From Proteus faecis (GTDB lineage Bacteria; Pseudomonadota; Gammaproteobacteria; Enterobacterales; Enterobacteriaceae), in the NCBI RefSeq assembly GCF_003144395.1, contig NZ_PENZ01000034.1, positions 1 to 64,000 on the forward strand: a stretch of 64,000 nt of DNA, read 5' to 3'. The position numbers and the translations under genes were made by a program. This document shows, one piece after another, positions 42,200 to 51,538 of the stretch (position 1 is its first letter; the number at the start of each line of letters is the position of its first letter). The notes beneath the pieces are model-generated. The model was not told where the DNA came from, made no database searches, and saw only the letters and a list, made by a program, of their open reading frames with translations.

Positions 42200-42879
42200 A
42201 GTGACTCGAATAGATGGGTATAAAAAACTATTAGAGATCGATATAAATGTAGTGAATTTTCATTTTATAAATTAACAATAAATGCTTTTTTTTAGTAAAA
42301 AAGTGTTTTTATGCTTTATGTTGTCTAGTTTTAAGGCAAATTGGTGTTTTTTCATTCCCTATGAGCATCTGGTGTTACGTGGGTTTACTTGTTTTTACTT
42401 TTTGCTATGTGAATAGATGGCTCTATGTTCTCTTTTGGCGGTACTTAGTTGATAGCGATAAGTTGATTTTCCTATTGTGAGGAATATCGTGTGCAAAAGA
42501 CAACTTTTATCAACTCTGTTTACAGAATATCTGGAAAGATGGCTACCTAAAGTAATAAATTATCTTTATCTACCAAAAGGATATAATTTATTATTGGTAG
42601 GGATGGATATGTTTGGTTTGAAGAGATAAATAAACACGTATTTTTCATTACGTTATGATTTTTAGATTAATTATATTTACATTTTTTATACGCTCTTGTG
42701 CATTGAATTTTATAACTATGTTGAAAGTGCACAATATAAGAATAATAGGTTATTTTAAAAAATAAAAATATTAATTGATATTGGTCTTGTTTTTAACATA
42801 AAGGCAATGACAGTCTACTCGGTTTGGGTAAATATTATAAGAGTATTTAATTCACAATTAATAAGGAAGGTAACTATTT

Positions 42880-43101
42880 ATGTTTCCAGAATATCGTGAT
42901 TTAATTTCAAAACTTCGCCAGACTGATCCCGATTTTCGTGCTCTTTTTGAACAACATAACGAACTTGACCATAGAATTGTTAGATTAGAGCATAAAGATA
43001 GAAGAGGGTATGGTGAAGAAGTTGTTGAGCTAAAAAAACAAAAATTGAAACTGAAAGAAAAAATTCATCAGATCCTCAAAAATCCACCGGAAGAAGAGTA
43101 A
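42880..43101 (+). CDS. ydcH: YdcH-family protein (DUF465)
   Basis: A 73-residue helical protein: MFPEYRDLISKLRQTDPDFR, LFEQHNELDHRIVRLEHKD, then a C-terminal helix rich in Lys. The phrases match YdcH/YdfX, small coiled-coil proteins of unknown role. AAGGAAGG lies upstream of the ATG, and a hairpin terminator follows at 43142. It marks a return to ordinary chromosomal genes. Confidence 0.9.
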   Translation: MFPEYRDLISKLRQTDPDFRALFEQHNELDHRIVRLEHKDRRGYGEEVVELKKQKLKLKEKIHQILKNPPEEE

Positions 43102-43141
43102 GTAGTAAAAATAATTACTCCATAAATTTATAAAGATACAA

Positions 43142-43172
43142 AACCATCTAACTAAAAAAGGATGGTTTTTGA
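43142..43172 (+). terminator. Terminator of ydcH
   Basis: AACCATC and GATGGTT flank a 12-base loop, followed by a T run. Confidence 0.75.
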
Positions 43173-43235
43173 TTTTTAGAAAAATAATTTATTTTTGATT
43201 AAAAATCGTATAAATCACACCGTTTATTTATAAAG

Positions 43236-43260
43236 AAAAGGCTACTGATGTAGCCTTTTT
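43236..43260. terminator. Bidirectional terminator between ydcH and the YedE operon
   Basis: AAAAGGCTAC-TGAT-GTAGCCTTTT is a perfect ten-pair stem with A/T runs on both sides, serving either strand. Confidence 0.85.
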
Positions 43261-43302
43261 ACTGCCTAGGTTCTAAAAATGGTAATTTAGTTATGTACTA
43301 TG

Positions 43303-43569
43303 TTAAAATTCATCTTTCCAAAGTACATCAAAATGATTTGAATTTATTTTATAAACAGCTCTAACATTATCATTAATATACTGTTTATAATTTTCATCGT
43401 CAGAAAAATAAATAGATATGGCTAGCTCACATTCTGATGATATTTTTCGCGGAGCATCAATAATTTTTGAGGAAAAATTATTTTGCTGGAGTTGTTGTTG
43501 AAGTTTTTTTACAGCGTATTGTTCATGAAAAAGAAATAAATAGTTATGCGTCATTTTTTCTAGTTCCAT
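43303..43569 (-). CDS. DUF3343 putative Se/S carrier-like protein
   Basis: An 88-residue protein, likely started at either of two nearby ATGs (MELEKM or MTHNYLFLFHEQYAVKKLQQ). The N-terminal strand-helix with L-F-H-E-Q-Y-A-V, and an I-D-A-P-R-K-I-S-S-E-C-E-L-A-I stretch with the family's conserved region and one Cys, match DUF3343. This family is predicted to carry selenium or sulfur and is commonly encoded with YedE. It overlaps the YedE gene by 26 bases. Confidence 0.85.
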   Translation of the reverse strand: MELEKMTHNYLFLFHEQYAVKKLQQQLQQNNFSSKIIDAPRKISSECELAISIYFSDDENYKQYINDNVRAVYKINSNHFDVLWKDEF

Positions 43570-44632
43570 TATTATTTGCTTTACTTATATTAAGGGTATA
43601 AATGGTCGCAACAATGACAGCAAACAATAAACCAATAATAATAACTAGCTTACCATTATCCGTGACACCGGCTGGGCTCGAGGCATAATTGAAGTTATGA
43701 GCAAATGCAGCCCCGACTAACATCCCCATCACGCTTATTGCAGCGTCTGAGTTACCTTGACCAGCATTAGCTAGTTGTCGTAATGGGCAACCTGTAATGA
43801 GTACACCGCATAAGCCTACCAGTGTCATAGAGAGAAAATTCCATAATCCATCGCTGTGGGCTATGGGTTGATTTTCAAAACTAAAATTAAACTTGCCTAA
43901 ATAGAGATTACCCATAAAAACAACGAGTGTTAATGCGATTACACCAAGCGCCATATTATAATTGCGTGATAGAAATACATGTTTGGCCATTCCAATAAAG
44001 CAGAATCTTGTTCGTTGAATAATAAAACCAATAATAAGCCCTGCAATGATAGACATCCATACTGGTGCATGACTTGATCCAGGTCCTTTTACACTGGCAT
44101 TGAATATATCACTCTTCCATAAGAATAAAGCAAATAGGAATATACATATAGTAGGTAAAATAAAACCTTCTATAGGTGATTGGCTGTAATTTCTTGGGAG
44201 AGAAAATCCTTTTTTAACAAATAAACTGCCAATACCAATTCCTATAATTAATCCAATTAATCCTATTACAGCATTTAAATCACCGGCACCGATACGAAGT
44301 ACCATTCTTAATGGACAACCTAAAAATACTAAGCAACCAACCATCATTAGAAAGCCCAGTGTAAAACGAATAATAGGTGCAGAACCTGCTTTTGATTGAA
44401 ATTCTTTAAAGATAAGTGCGGCAATAAAAGAACCAAGAATAAAACCAAATATTTCAGGACGAAGATATTGTACCGTTTCGGTGTGATGTAAGCCCATACT
44501 TCCTGAGCTATCACGAATAAAGCAAGCTACACAAATCCCCATATTAGGTGGATTTCCGTTAATACCAAGAAGTAACGCAATAGCACCAATAATAAATCCA
44601 GATAAGATTAAAACCCATTTTATAGACATCAA
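43544..44632 (-). CDS. yedE: YedE-family putative selenium/sulfur transporter
   Basis: A 362-residue membrane protein with about ten helices in two halves. The duplicated Cys-containing loops are GCPLRMVLRIGAGDLNAVIG and GCPLRQLANAGQGNSDAAIS, the signature of YeeE/YedE transporters, in which the cysteines relay the substrate; further conserved sites are MGICVACFIRDSSG and RTRFCFIGM. Pairing with DUF3343 points to the selenium-linked subgroup. CGGAGG precedes the ATG, and a G-rich hairpin lies in the leader. Confidence 0.9.
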   Translation of the reverse strand: MMSIKWVLILSGFIIGAIALLLGINGNPPNMGICVACFIRDSSGSMGLHHTETVQYLRPEIFGFILGSFIAALIFKEFQSKAGSAPIIRFTLGFLMMVGCLVFLGCPLRMVLRIGAGDLNAVIGLIGLIIGIGIGSLFVKKGFSLPRNYSQSPIEGFILPTICIFLFALFLWKSDIFNASVKGPGSSHAPVWMSIIAGLIIGFIIQRTRFCFIGMAKHVFLSRNYNMALGVIALTLVVFMGNLYLGKFNFSFENQPIAHSDGLWNFLSMTLVGLCGVLITGCPLRQLANAGQGNSDAAISVMGMLVGAAFAHNFNYASSPAGVTDNGKLVIIIGLLFAVIVATIYTLNISKANNNGTRKNDA

Positions 44633-44639
44633 ATGCCTC

Positions 44640-44662
44640 CGTTGATGGGGGAGCCCCCCTGA
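44640..44662 (-). promoter_or_regulatory. G/C hairpin in the yedE leader
   Basis: On the minus strand GGGGGGCTCCCCC forms a compact hairpin ending about ten bases before the CGGAGG ribosome site. It could affect translation. The rest of 44663-44922 is AT-rich promoter region. Confidence 0.35.
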
Positions 44663-44922
44663 CTAATAGAACCTATTAAGTACGGAGCAACTATATATAA
44701 GAATAAAGCATGATTCTTTTAAATAGATCACGTCAAAATTAATAAACTAAAATTAATCATCATATTTTGATTGTGTTTGTAATAATAATCATTATTAGAT
44801 TAGGCTTTGTTTTTTTAATTAAGATAATGCTTATCCTTATTTTATTATTATTTGAGATAATGCTGACGTAAGAAAATAATGGAAGTTACTTTTTAATGGT
44901 TAATAACACTTAAAGGATATTT

Positions 44923-45204
44923 ATGAGAAAGCTTATTTTAGCATTGGGTTTGTTGTCAATTTCATCTATCGCTGTTTCTGCTGATTTATCTAAAGCATGT
45001 GAAGACTATTTTAAAGAAACTGACTCTTATGTTGAGTTAATGGCAAAAAATGATTCAACTAAAGCTCAAGCAGAAGCAATGAAAGCGCAATATGATCAAG
45101 CTAAAGAACAATTTGCAGCATTACCTAAAGATGTTCAGGAAAGTACTTGTAAGCAAGCTTTAGATTCTTTAGAGCAAATGAAAAAAATGTCAGCAGGCCA
45201 ATAA
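44923..45204 (+). CDS. DUF5339 periplasmic protein
   Basis: A 93-residue protein. The signal peptide ends near Ala20 (SSIAVSADLSK). The mature part is a short helical hairpin with two cysteines (KACEDYF, STCKQAL) that probably bond. This matches DUF5339, a small periplasmic family in Proteus relatives of unknown role. AAAGGA precedes the ATG and a perfect 11-pair terminator follows, so it is monocistronic. Confidence 0.85.
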   Translation: MRKLILALGLLSISSIAVSADLSKACEDYFKETDSYVELMAKNDSTKAQAEAMKAQYDQAKEQFAALPKDVQESTCKQALDSLEQMKKMSAGQ

Positions 45205-45222
45205 ATTTTATTCTATTACGAT

Positions 45223-45258
45223 AAGCCTTATAATAATTAAAGTTATAAGGCTTTTTTT
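45223..45258 (+). terminator. Terminator of the DUF5339 gene
   Basis: AAGCCTTATAA and TTATAAGGCTT pair perfectly over 11 bases, then TTTTT. Confidence 0.92.
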
Positions 45259-45443
45259 CTCATTATTTAAGTTAAGTTATTCTCTTATTTTGTATTACTA
45301 ACCAGTTTATAGCTTAAATTATCTCTTATTATCATTTTATAAGTTGATTTTTTTATTTTTATATAAATGAAGAAATTTATTTTGTTGATGAAACGATTTT
45401 ATGAAATAATTATTTTCTCCTATTTCTTATTGACATTCAGTTT

Positions 45444-45842
45444 ATGCATTATTTTTTATTTTTATTACTTTCTGTATTTATAAGCACTGGTTGTACTACT
45501 AATAAAATAACTCAGGTTAAGTTAACGGAAACACGCTCAAATAATCCCAATATTGATAGTCACTTGATTAATAATAACTTGGCTTTTATGTTAGGAAAAC
45601 AGTCTCGTTTTGAAGTGGAAGCCCAAGAAGAAAAACAAAGATTTGGACAAGTCTTTAAAGTTGGTTTAAACGATAAAAAACCATCAATAAATAATCAGTA
45701 TTTAAATAATAATTCAACATTAAAGCCTATTCAAAAAATAAGCTTTACCATGCCTGTTCCTGAACCTATTTGGAATGAAGAAAAACAAACAGTTGAATTC
45801 AAATGGAAACAAAAGCCACATTATACTTTTGATGCCTATTAA
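45444..45842 (+). CDS. Small lipoprotein of unknown function
   Basis: A 132-residue protein with a lipoprotein signal (LLSVFISTGC, Cys17) and an Asn-rich, unstructured mature part that ends in a Pro/Trp-containing strand (MPVPEPIWNEEKQTVEFKWK). The Shine-Dalgarno sequence is poor. A second lipoprotein gene follows 41 bases later, so the two are probably cotranscribed and may act together. Family not recognised. Confidence 0.6.
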   Translation: MHYFLFLLLSVFISTGCTTNKITQVKLTETRSNNPNIDSHLINNNLAFMLGKQSRFEVEAQEEKQRFGQVFKVGLNDKKPSINNQYLNNNSTLKPIQKISFTMPVPEPIWNEEKQTVEFKWKQKPHYTFDAY

Positions 45843-45883
45843 TATTTTAATATCAAATTAAAATTTATTTTATATGGAAAAAT

Positions 45884-46126
45884 ATGCGTATAGTAATCTT
45901 CTTATTATCTGTTCTTTTACTGGGTTGTACTACTGATAATGTTACTTTTAGTGCGGGTAATTCAGGGAGCCATAGAATAGGCAGCCCAGTGTGTTCTACA
46001 TTAGTTTGTGGTAAGAATACTCGAACCCCCGGAGAACAAAAAGCAATTAATGAAGCCGTTCATGAACAACAACGGGCAATTATGCGAGGCGAAAAACCTG
46101 ATTTGCAGATCATGGCTTCTTATTAA
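45884..46126 (+). CDS. Small lipoprotein of unknown function
   Basis: An 80-residue protein with a lipobox (LLLGC, Cys15). The mature part has a Cys pair (SPVCSTLVCGKN) and a C-terminal helix (QKAINEAVHEQQRAIMRGEK). It follows the lipoprotein at 45444 on the same strand and converges with the ATPase gene. Function unknown. Confidence 0.62.
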   Translation: MRIVIFLLSVLLLGCTTDNVTFSAGNSGSHRIGSPVCSTLVCGKNTRTPGEQKAINEAVHEQQRAIMRGEKPDLQIMASY

Positions 46127-46178
46127 AATTTAACACTATTATCTATGCCAGTAATGACTACTGGCTGATAATAAATTT

Positions 46179-46718
46179 TTATATTTTATTAATAATAAAA
46201 TTAGCTCTATCAGTTATACTTATTTTAGGTAGCTCTATTAAATTATAATTATATCTTTTATAAATAGCTACCATAGCTAAATAGGTTTCTTTTGCTTCTT
46301 TTTCTGTTTGTTTTCTTTCTTGATCTTGAGTATAAATTTCGGCCCATGGTGGTGCTATAAACACATTTGTGGAATAACGAAATAAGTTAATTGCCTTATC
46401 AATGTGTTTGGGAATAGCTAAACCACATAGTAGTAAATACCCTGCAATATCAGGGAGGCCTCTATCATAGAAATAAAGTTTTTTATTGTTGTTTGCTTCA
46501 TGCCATGACCGTAACTCCCAAATTAGCATTGCTTGTGCAAAAACGTTAGGTTCTTCCCATGGTAATGCATTTCCTTCAATCACACTTTGGTCTTGAATAA
46601 TGGCTCTTCCTGCTTCTAAAAAACAAGGATAACCTCTATTTTTAAGTTCATTTATTAGTGTGGTTTTTCCAGAGCCGGGGCCTCCAGTTAATATAATACG
46701 ATCTGATTTTGCAGGCAT
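46179..46718 (-). CDS. AAA_28-type P-loop ATPase
   Basis: A 179-residue protein opening with Walker A (ILTGGPGSGKTTLINELKNR, residues ~9-28). Then come YPCFLEAGRAIIQDQ, a YFYDRGLPDIAGY Walker-B-like strand, and VFIAPPWAEIYTQDQERKQT. This is the predicted ATPase/kinase family often annotated as AAA_28; the substrate is unknown. AGGAG precedes the start. It is a single gene convergent with the lipoprotein pair. Confidence 0.85.
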   Translation of the reverse strand: MPAKSDRIILTGGPGSGKTTLINELKNRGYPCFLEAGRAIIQDQSVIEGNALPWEEPNVFAQAMLIWELRSWHEANNNKKLYFYDRGLPDIAGYLLLCGLAIPKHIDKAINLFRYSTNVFIAPPWAEIYTQDQERKQTEKEAKETYLAMVAIYKRYNYNLIELPKISITDRANFIINKI

Positions 46719-47259
46719 GATAACTCCTATAAGTTTATATAATTAATTAAGAGAATGGTGATGATGTATAGAAGGCGTTAAGACTAAAGTTGTTAGAGGT
46801 TAAGTATACTTAAAAAGGAAACTAGAAAAGTGTATTAGCATTAAATGCTAATATAAATCTTAAGTGGCTTTATTTCACGAAGCTCAAAAAATAGCGTAAT
46901 GATTACATTATTTTAGAATAAACGCAATGAATAAACATTAAGGAATGCAAGGCTCTAGGGCATCGTTGCTATTTTGGAAAGGATTTAGTAAATAACTACA
47001 TTTTTTAATAAAGAACTTTTATTTTGATAAGAGTTGATAGTTTAAAATCAAATAGTATGAATTTATAAACACAGATAATTAACTATATAAAAATAAAAAG
47101 GTAATCTCATTATATTGAGTTTTATTTCCTCTTGTTCTTCTTATTTTTTATTTCGGCATTTTATGCCTATAACGATATCGAATAGCAATTGAAAGAAGAT
47201 GAATTTAATTCTATTATAGAACGTATATGTTTTATAATGATATGTATATAAGGATTGAC
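46719..47259. other. Gene-free AT-rich gap
   Basis: About 540 bases with no convincing frame. Only promoter-like AT tracts are visible between the ATPase start and the ParD-like gene. Confidence 0.4.
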
Positions 47260-47457
47260 GTGGGTATTGTAAAAATTTCTGATGAGTTACATGAGTACTT
47301 GCGAAAAGCAAGTAGTGTGATGTCACGCTCTGTTAATGCTCAAGCAGAGTTTTGGATAAAAATTGGCATTCAAGCTGAATTAAATCCAGATAAAACGTTT
47401 CCAATGATTATCAATGAGATGCTGGAAAAAGAAGCCATCAAGCAAGAAGTAGAATAA
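47260..47457 (+). CDS. ParD-like small protein paired with Map
   Basis: A 65-residue protein from GTG with AAGG upstream: MGIVKISDELHEYLRKASSV, MSRSVNAQAEFWIKIGI, then a short acidic tail. This is the ParD-like RHH-type family usually encoded directly before a second methionine aminopeptidase. The Map gene starts 12 bases after its stop. Its length and composition resemble an antitoxin, but no ParE-type toxin is present; it may regulate the operon. Confidence 0.75.
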   Translation: MGIVKISDELHEYLRKASSVMSRSVNAQAEFWIKIGIQAELNPDKTFPMIINEMLEKEAIKQEVE

Positions 47458-47469
47458 GAGGAAAGAAGA

Positions 47470-48246
47470 GTGGATAAAATAACGATTAAAACAGCTGATG
47501 AAATTGAATTAATGCGTGAGTCAGGACGTTTATTGGCGAAAGTTTTTACAATGCTTGATGATTTTATTGTACCGGGTGTTTCTACACTAGAGATTAACGA
47601 TAAAGTTGATGATTTTATTGTCAATGAACTCCAATCGAGACCAGCAAGTAAAGGTCAATATGGTTATGAGTATGTGCTAAATACATCTATCAACGAAGTT
47701 GTTTGTCATGGTGTGCCAAAAGCAGATGAACGCCTTAAAAGCAAAGATATTGTTAATGTTGATATTACACTAGAAAAAAATGGATTTATTGCTGACTCTA
47801 GTAAAATGTATATTATGCCAGAGGCATCTCCTATTGCGCGCAAATTAGCAAAAATAACGTATCAAGCAATGTGGGAAGGTATCAAGGAAGTAAAACCAGG
47901 TGCGACATTAGGTGATATTGGTCATGCTATTCAAAGTTTTGCACAAAGTCATGGGTATAGTGTAGTGAGAGAATACTGTGGACATGGAATAGGAAGAGAA
48001 ATGCATGAAGCACCACAAGTGCTACATTATGGCATTAAAGGACAAGGTGTTGAATTAAAAGAAGGTATGACTTTTACGATTGAGCCAATGATAAATCAAG
48101 GTGGCGCTAAAATAAAAACCAAAAAAGATGGTTGGACAGTTGTGACAAGAGATAAAAAATTATCTGCTCAATCAGAGCATACTATTTTAGTAACAGCAAC
48201 AGGATATGAAGTACTCACTTTGCGTCCTGAAGAAGTATTACCATAA
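47470..48246 (+). CDS. map: Type I methionine aminopeptidase (accessory copy)
   Basis: A 258-residue protein from GTG. Metal ligands of the pita-bread fold are visible: the two Asp in VDITLEKNGFIADSSKMY, His in CGHGIGREMHEAP, Glu in TFTIEPMIN and Glu in SAQSEHTILV. It removes the initiator Met from new proteins. Enterobacteria normally have an essential map beside rpsB; this copy beside a ParD-like gene is probably an extra paralogue. Full length and apparently active. The 270 bases that follow hold no gene. Confidence 0.9.
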   Translation: MDKITIKTADEIELMRESGRLLAKVFTMLDDFIVPGVSTLEINDKVDDFIVNELQSRPASKGQYGYEYVLNTSINEVVCHGVPKADERLKSKDIVNVDITLEKNGFIADSSKMYIMPEASPIARKLAKITYQAMWEGIKEVKPGATLGDIGHAIQSFAQSHGYSVVREYCGHGIGREMHEAPQVLHYGIKGQGVELKEGMTFTIEPMINQGGAKIKTKKDGWTVVTRDKKLSAQSEHTILVTATGYEVLTLRPEEVLP

Positions 48247-48518
48247 TTGCTACTCTTTTATATTTATAGCCATTTTAAGAGAAAATACTCTTTATAGTTT
48301 CAAAATGATTGAGTTTTTAATTAAAGTGGCTACTTATATCTTCTTTATTTTTCATTAGTATCAATGAATTAAGTTAAAAACTTAGTATATTTATAATCTT
48401 AGTTGTAAATTACACGTTATTTACTATATTAATATCAATGTTTATTAAGTTTTAATAAAGTTTTATTAAATGATTGTAGGACGCAATTATGACTTTATGG
48501 ATAAATAAGGATGTTAAT

Positions 48519-48860
48519 ATGGAAAATATTTCAAAAGTTTTAGAAATGTGGGGAGCATGGATGGCTAATGATCAAAAAGCCATTAATCTATTGAATAATA
48601 AAAAAGAAATCATACCAGAACGCATAAGATTAAGAAAAAAATGTACGCATCATGATGCTAATATTATCAATGATTTAATGAAAAGATTGATGGTGAACAA
48701 TAAAAAGGATTATCAGTTACTTATTAATTATTATGTTTTTGGTAAGACATTTATTCAGCTTGCAAAATATGAAAAATGTTCGGATACATATATTGGAAAA
48801 AAATTGAAAAAAGCGGAAGGTATAATTGAAGGTATGCTGATTTTTTCGGGGGTTAATTAA
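48519..48860 (+). CDS. Orphan phage antiterminator Q-like protein
   Basis: A 113-residue protein: MENISKVLEMWGAWMANDQK, RIRLRKKCTHHDANIINDLM, YQLLINYYVFGKTFIQLAKY and CSDTYIGKKLKKAEGIIEGM. This is the layout of the short Q family (VLExWGAW opening, a helix-turn-helix-like end). Q proteins let RNA polymerase pass late terminators. AAGG eight bases upstream favours 48519 over 48489. There is no phage neighbour, so it is a relic or a domesticated regulator. Cysteine spacing is too sparse for a zinc finger. Confidence 0.78.
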   Translation: MENISKVLEMWGAWMANDQKAINLLNNKKEIIPERIRLRKKCTHHDANIINDLMKRLMVNNKKDYQLLINYYVFGKTFIQLAKYEKCSDTYIGKKLKKAEGIIEGMLIFSGVN

Positions 48861-49077
48861 GATTATAAATAAATTAAAATAATGCTTTACGATCGTAAAA
48901 TAGAGATTATGCTAATAATACTTAGAATAATTAAGGCATTGAAACACGATGTTTACTATAATTTTTGCGCTTCAAATATTGTGTTTTGATTTTTGTGCTC
49001 TAAATATTGTTCTAGAAATTGCTAATAGGATGTTTAGCAAATTAAATAGATTAACTTAAGCCCAAGGAATGGAAAAT

Positions 49078-49941
49078 ATGCCAACTACATATCCAATTGT
49101 TTTAGTTCATGGTCTATCTGGTTTTGATAATGTCGTCGGTTATCCTTATTTTTATGGCATCGCGGATGCCTTAGAAAAGGATGGTCATAAAGTTTTTACT
49201 GCCTCTCTTTCGGCATTTAACGCTAATGAAGTTCGTGGTGAACAACTTTGGGGATTTGTGCAAAAAGTTCTCAAAGAAACGAAAGCCAAAAAAGTAAATT
49301 TAATTGGCCATAGCCAAGGACCATTAGCTTGTCGTTATGTTGCTGCAAAACATGCAAAAAATATTGCTTCTGTTACCTCTATTAATGGTGTAAACCATGG
49401 TTCAGAGATTGCAGATTTGGTACGACGTATTGTACGTAAGGATAGTGTGCCAGAATATATTGCTGATGCAGTAATGAAAGCTATTGGTACTATTATCTCT
49501 ACATTTTCAGGTCATCGCAGTAATCCACAAGATGCCGTTGCTGCATTGGAAGCATTAACAACTGAAAATGTAACTGAGTTTAATAAAAAGTACCCACAAG
49601 GGTTACCTGCCATTCGTGGTGGTGAAGGTAAAGAAGTTGTAAATGGCGTCTACTATTATTCATTTGGTAGTTATATTCAAGGTTTGATTGTTGGTGAGAA
49701 AGGCAATCTACTGGATCCTACTCATGCAGCAATGCGTGTATTAAGTGCATTCTTTACTGAACATGAAAATGATGGTTTGGTAGGTCGTACAAGTATGCGG
49801 TTAGGTAAACTGATTAAAGATGATTATGCTGAAGATCATCTGGATATGGTAAATCAGGTTGCTGGGTTAGTAGGGCGTGGTGAAGATATTGTTGCTATTT
49901 ATACAAACCATGCGAATTTTTTAGCAAGTAAAAAGCTTTAA
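49078..49941 (+). CDS. Secreted triacylglycerol lipase, Proteus type
   Basis: A 287-residue alpha/beta hydrolase: PIVLVHGLSGFDNVVGYPYF with the oxyanion region, the nucleophile Ser in LIGHSQGPLACRYVAA, acid Asp and His near the end (FFTEHENDGLVGR; YAEDHLDMVNQVAGL). It matches the small Proteus lipases that lack a signal peptide and a foldase partner; sequence is closer to P. vulgaris-type than to P. mirabilis lipase as recalled. The ATG at 49078 with AAGGA nine bases upstream gives the family's standard length. Confidence 0.94.
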   Translation: MPTTYPIVLVHGLSGFDNVVGYPYFYGIADALEKDGHKVFTASLSAFNANEVRGEQLWGFVQKVLKETKAKKVNLIGHSQGPLACRYVAAKHAKNIASVTSINGVNHGSEIADLVRRIVRKDSVPEYIADAVMKAIGTIISTFSGHRSNPQDAVAALEALTTENVTEFNKKYPQGLPAIRGGEGKEVVNGVYYYSFGSYIQGLIVGEKGNLLDPTHAAMRVLSAFFTEHENDGLVGRTSMRLGKLIKDDYAEDHLDMVNQVAGLVGRGEDIVAIYTNHANFLASKKL

Positions 49942-49978
49942 TATCCTGCATACTTGTTGTGAAATAGTCTAGCACGAA

Positions 49979-50010
49979 TGGCTCTAATCGATTTAGAGCC
50001 ATTTTTATTT
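49979..50010. terminator. Bidirectional terminator between lipase and hicB-like genes
   Basis: TGGCTCTAA-TCGA-TTTAGAGCCA with a T-rich right flank; the convergent genes on both sides suggest it serves both. Confidence 0.82.
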
Positions 50011-50016
50011 TAATTA

Positions 50017-50454
50017 CTATTGTTTAATATCTTTATTAACGCTGACTGAAATAGCATAACCTAATAAATAAAGTGCTTGCTCTAGGCTATCTACTTTTGA
50101 GGTTTGATTAATTTCAAGTAAACGCTCTATTTGTGCGCTCGTTAAATTCATTTTTCTTGCAAGATCGGATTTTTTTGTTTTTGTTTCTAGCATCGCATTA
50201 TGTAATGCAATTTTTAAACAGCTGATAAGGGGTAAGTAGACAATAAAATCACCAGCTTGTGCTTTAGATGGTGCAGGAATAGGCAGTTTACTCGCAATAA
50301 ATTCTTCAAGGCCTACATGTAAAATATCAGAGGCTTCTAGTTCAATATCATCTTCTGTATAAGCAACTGCATGTATGTTATCAAAATCACGGTAGGTAAT
50401 TTCGTAAGTTTCACTTTCTTCATCAAAATGAGCGATTGCTGGATAGTTGAACAT
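50017..50454 (-). CDS. hicB: HicB-family antitoxin-like protein
   Basis: A 145-residue protein. The N-terminal HicB fold (FNYPAIAHFDEESETYEITY, then FDNIHAVAYTEDD) with helical dimer region and a C-terminal helix-turn-helix (KKSDLARKMNLTSAQIERLL) is the standard antitoxin layout. HicA, a ~60-residue dsRBD-like RNase, normally lies adjacent, but no such frame is present in the 320 bases upstream (50455-50776) or downstream. It therefore appears to be a solitary regulator. Confidence 0.82.
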   Translation of the reverse strand: MFNYPAIAHFDEESETYEITYRDFDNIHAVAYTEDDIELEASDILHVGLEEFIASKLPIPAPSKAQAGDFIVYLPLISCLKIALHNAMLETKTKKSDLARKMNLTSAQIERLLEINQTSKVDSLEQALYLLGYAISVSVNKDIKQ

Positions 50455-50776
50455 AAATAACCTTTTATAAAGTTGAAAGCCGGATTTAAAACGAAATTAC
50501 ATAATATAATGTGTTTTCAAAATTCTTGTGTTGTGTATAGTACTAAAGTGAAATTTATTTATCTATTTGATATTAAATAGTATGTTAAAGATTAAAGCAT
50601 ATTTATCAAAATTTATCTTCATTTCTTTCTAATGTGAGAAAGGATCAAGTCGATAGTATATTGCTTGTTGGTTATTACGTATTTTACTGGAATTGATAAT
50701 TAATATTAGATAGATCTTATAGCTAAGAAAACTATCTTATTGATGTTCATAAGGTGTTTTTAGGAAGGAGTTATTT

Positions 50777-51514
50777 ATGTATCCCGTTGATTTACATGCT
50801 CATACTATTGCTAGTACACATGCTTACAGTACAGTTAGTGAATATTTCCAACAAGCTAAAAAACAGGGTATTCAATTATTTGCAATTACTGATCATGGCC
50901 CAGATATGGATGATGCTCCTCATGAATGGCATTTTTCTAACTTACCTGTGATCCCTCGTATTATTGATGGTGTGGGTATTCTTTACGGTATAGAAGCGAA
51001 TATTAAAAATATTAAAGGTGAAACAGATTGTAGTGAGAAAATGAGCAAGAAATTAGATATTGTGCTTGCTGGTTTTCATGATCCTGTCATGGGGTCATTA
51101 GGCCTTGTTGATAATACAAAAGCATTAATTGCAACAATAGCAAGTGGTTGTGTTCAAATGATTACGCATCCAGGTAATCCAAAATATCCAATAGAGATTG
51201 CTGAAGTTGCAAAAGCCGCTGCTAGTTACAATGTTGCTTTAGAAATGAATAACTCATCATTTATTCATTCTAGAGTAGGAAGTGAGAAAAACTGTATAGA
51301 AATCGCTAAAGCTGTACGTGATGCGGGAGGATTAATTGCATTAGGTTCTGACTCACATATAGCTTCTTCTCTGGGAAAATTTGATCGAGTATTAAAAGTA
51401 TTAGCCCAAATAGATTTTCCACAAGAGCGTATACTAAATGTAACCCCAAGAAGGGTGCTAGATTTTCTAAAATCACACGGTAAAAAAGAGATCCCTGAAT
51501 TTAGCCATTTTTAA
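50777..51514 (+). CDS. ycdX: PHP-domain phosphatase YcdX
   Basis: A 245-residue protein. Metal-binding motifs of the PHP fold: [59 protein letters not shown] and GSDSHIAS. It matches E. coli YcdX, a trinuclear-zinc phosphatase linked to swarming, which is relevant in Proteus. AAGGAG precedes the ATG. A hairpin at 51539 separates it from the convergent chemoreceptor gene. Confidence 0.94.
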   Translation: MYPVDLHAHTIASTHAYSTVSEYFQQAKKQGIQLFAITDHGPDMDDAPHEWHFSNLPVIPRIIDGVGILYGIEANIKNIKGETDCSEKMSKKLDIVLAGFHDPVMGSLGLVDNTKALIATIASGCVQMITHPGNPKYPIEIAEVAKAAASYNVALEMNNSSFIHSRVGSEKNCIEIAKAVRDAGGLIALGSDSHIASSLGKFDRVLKVLAQIDFPQERILNVTPRRVLDFLKSHGKKEIPEFSHF

Positions 51515-51538
51515 CATTGGGTTAAATCATGAATAAAA

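Noticed and set aside
48519-48860. Assigning the orphan Q gene to a prophage in this window
   Set aside because: No other phage genes lie within several kilobases, and the left prophage is 30 kb away and would be expected to carry its own Q outside the window.
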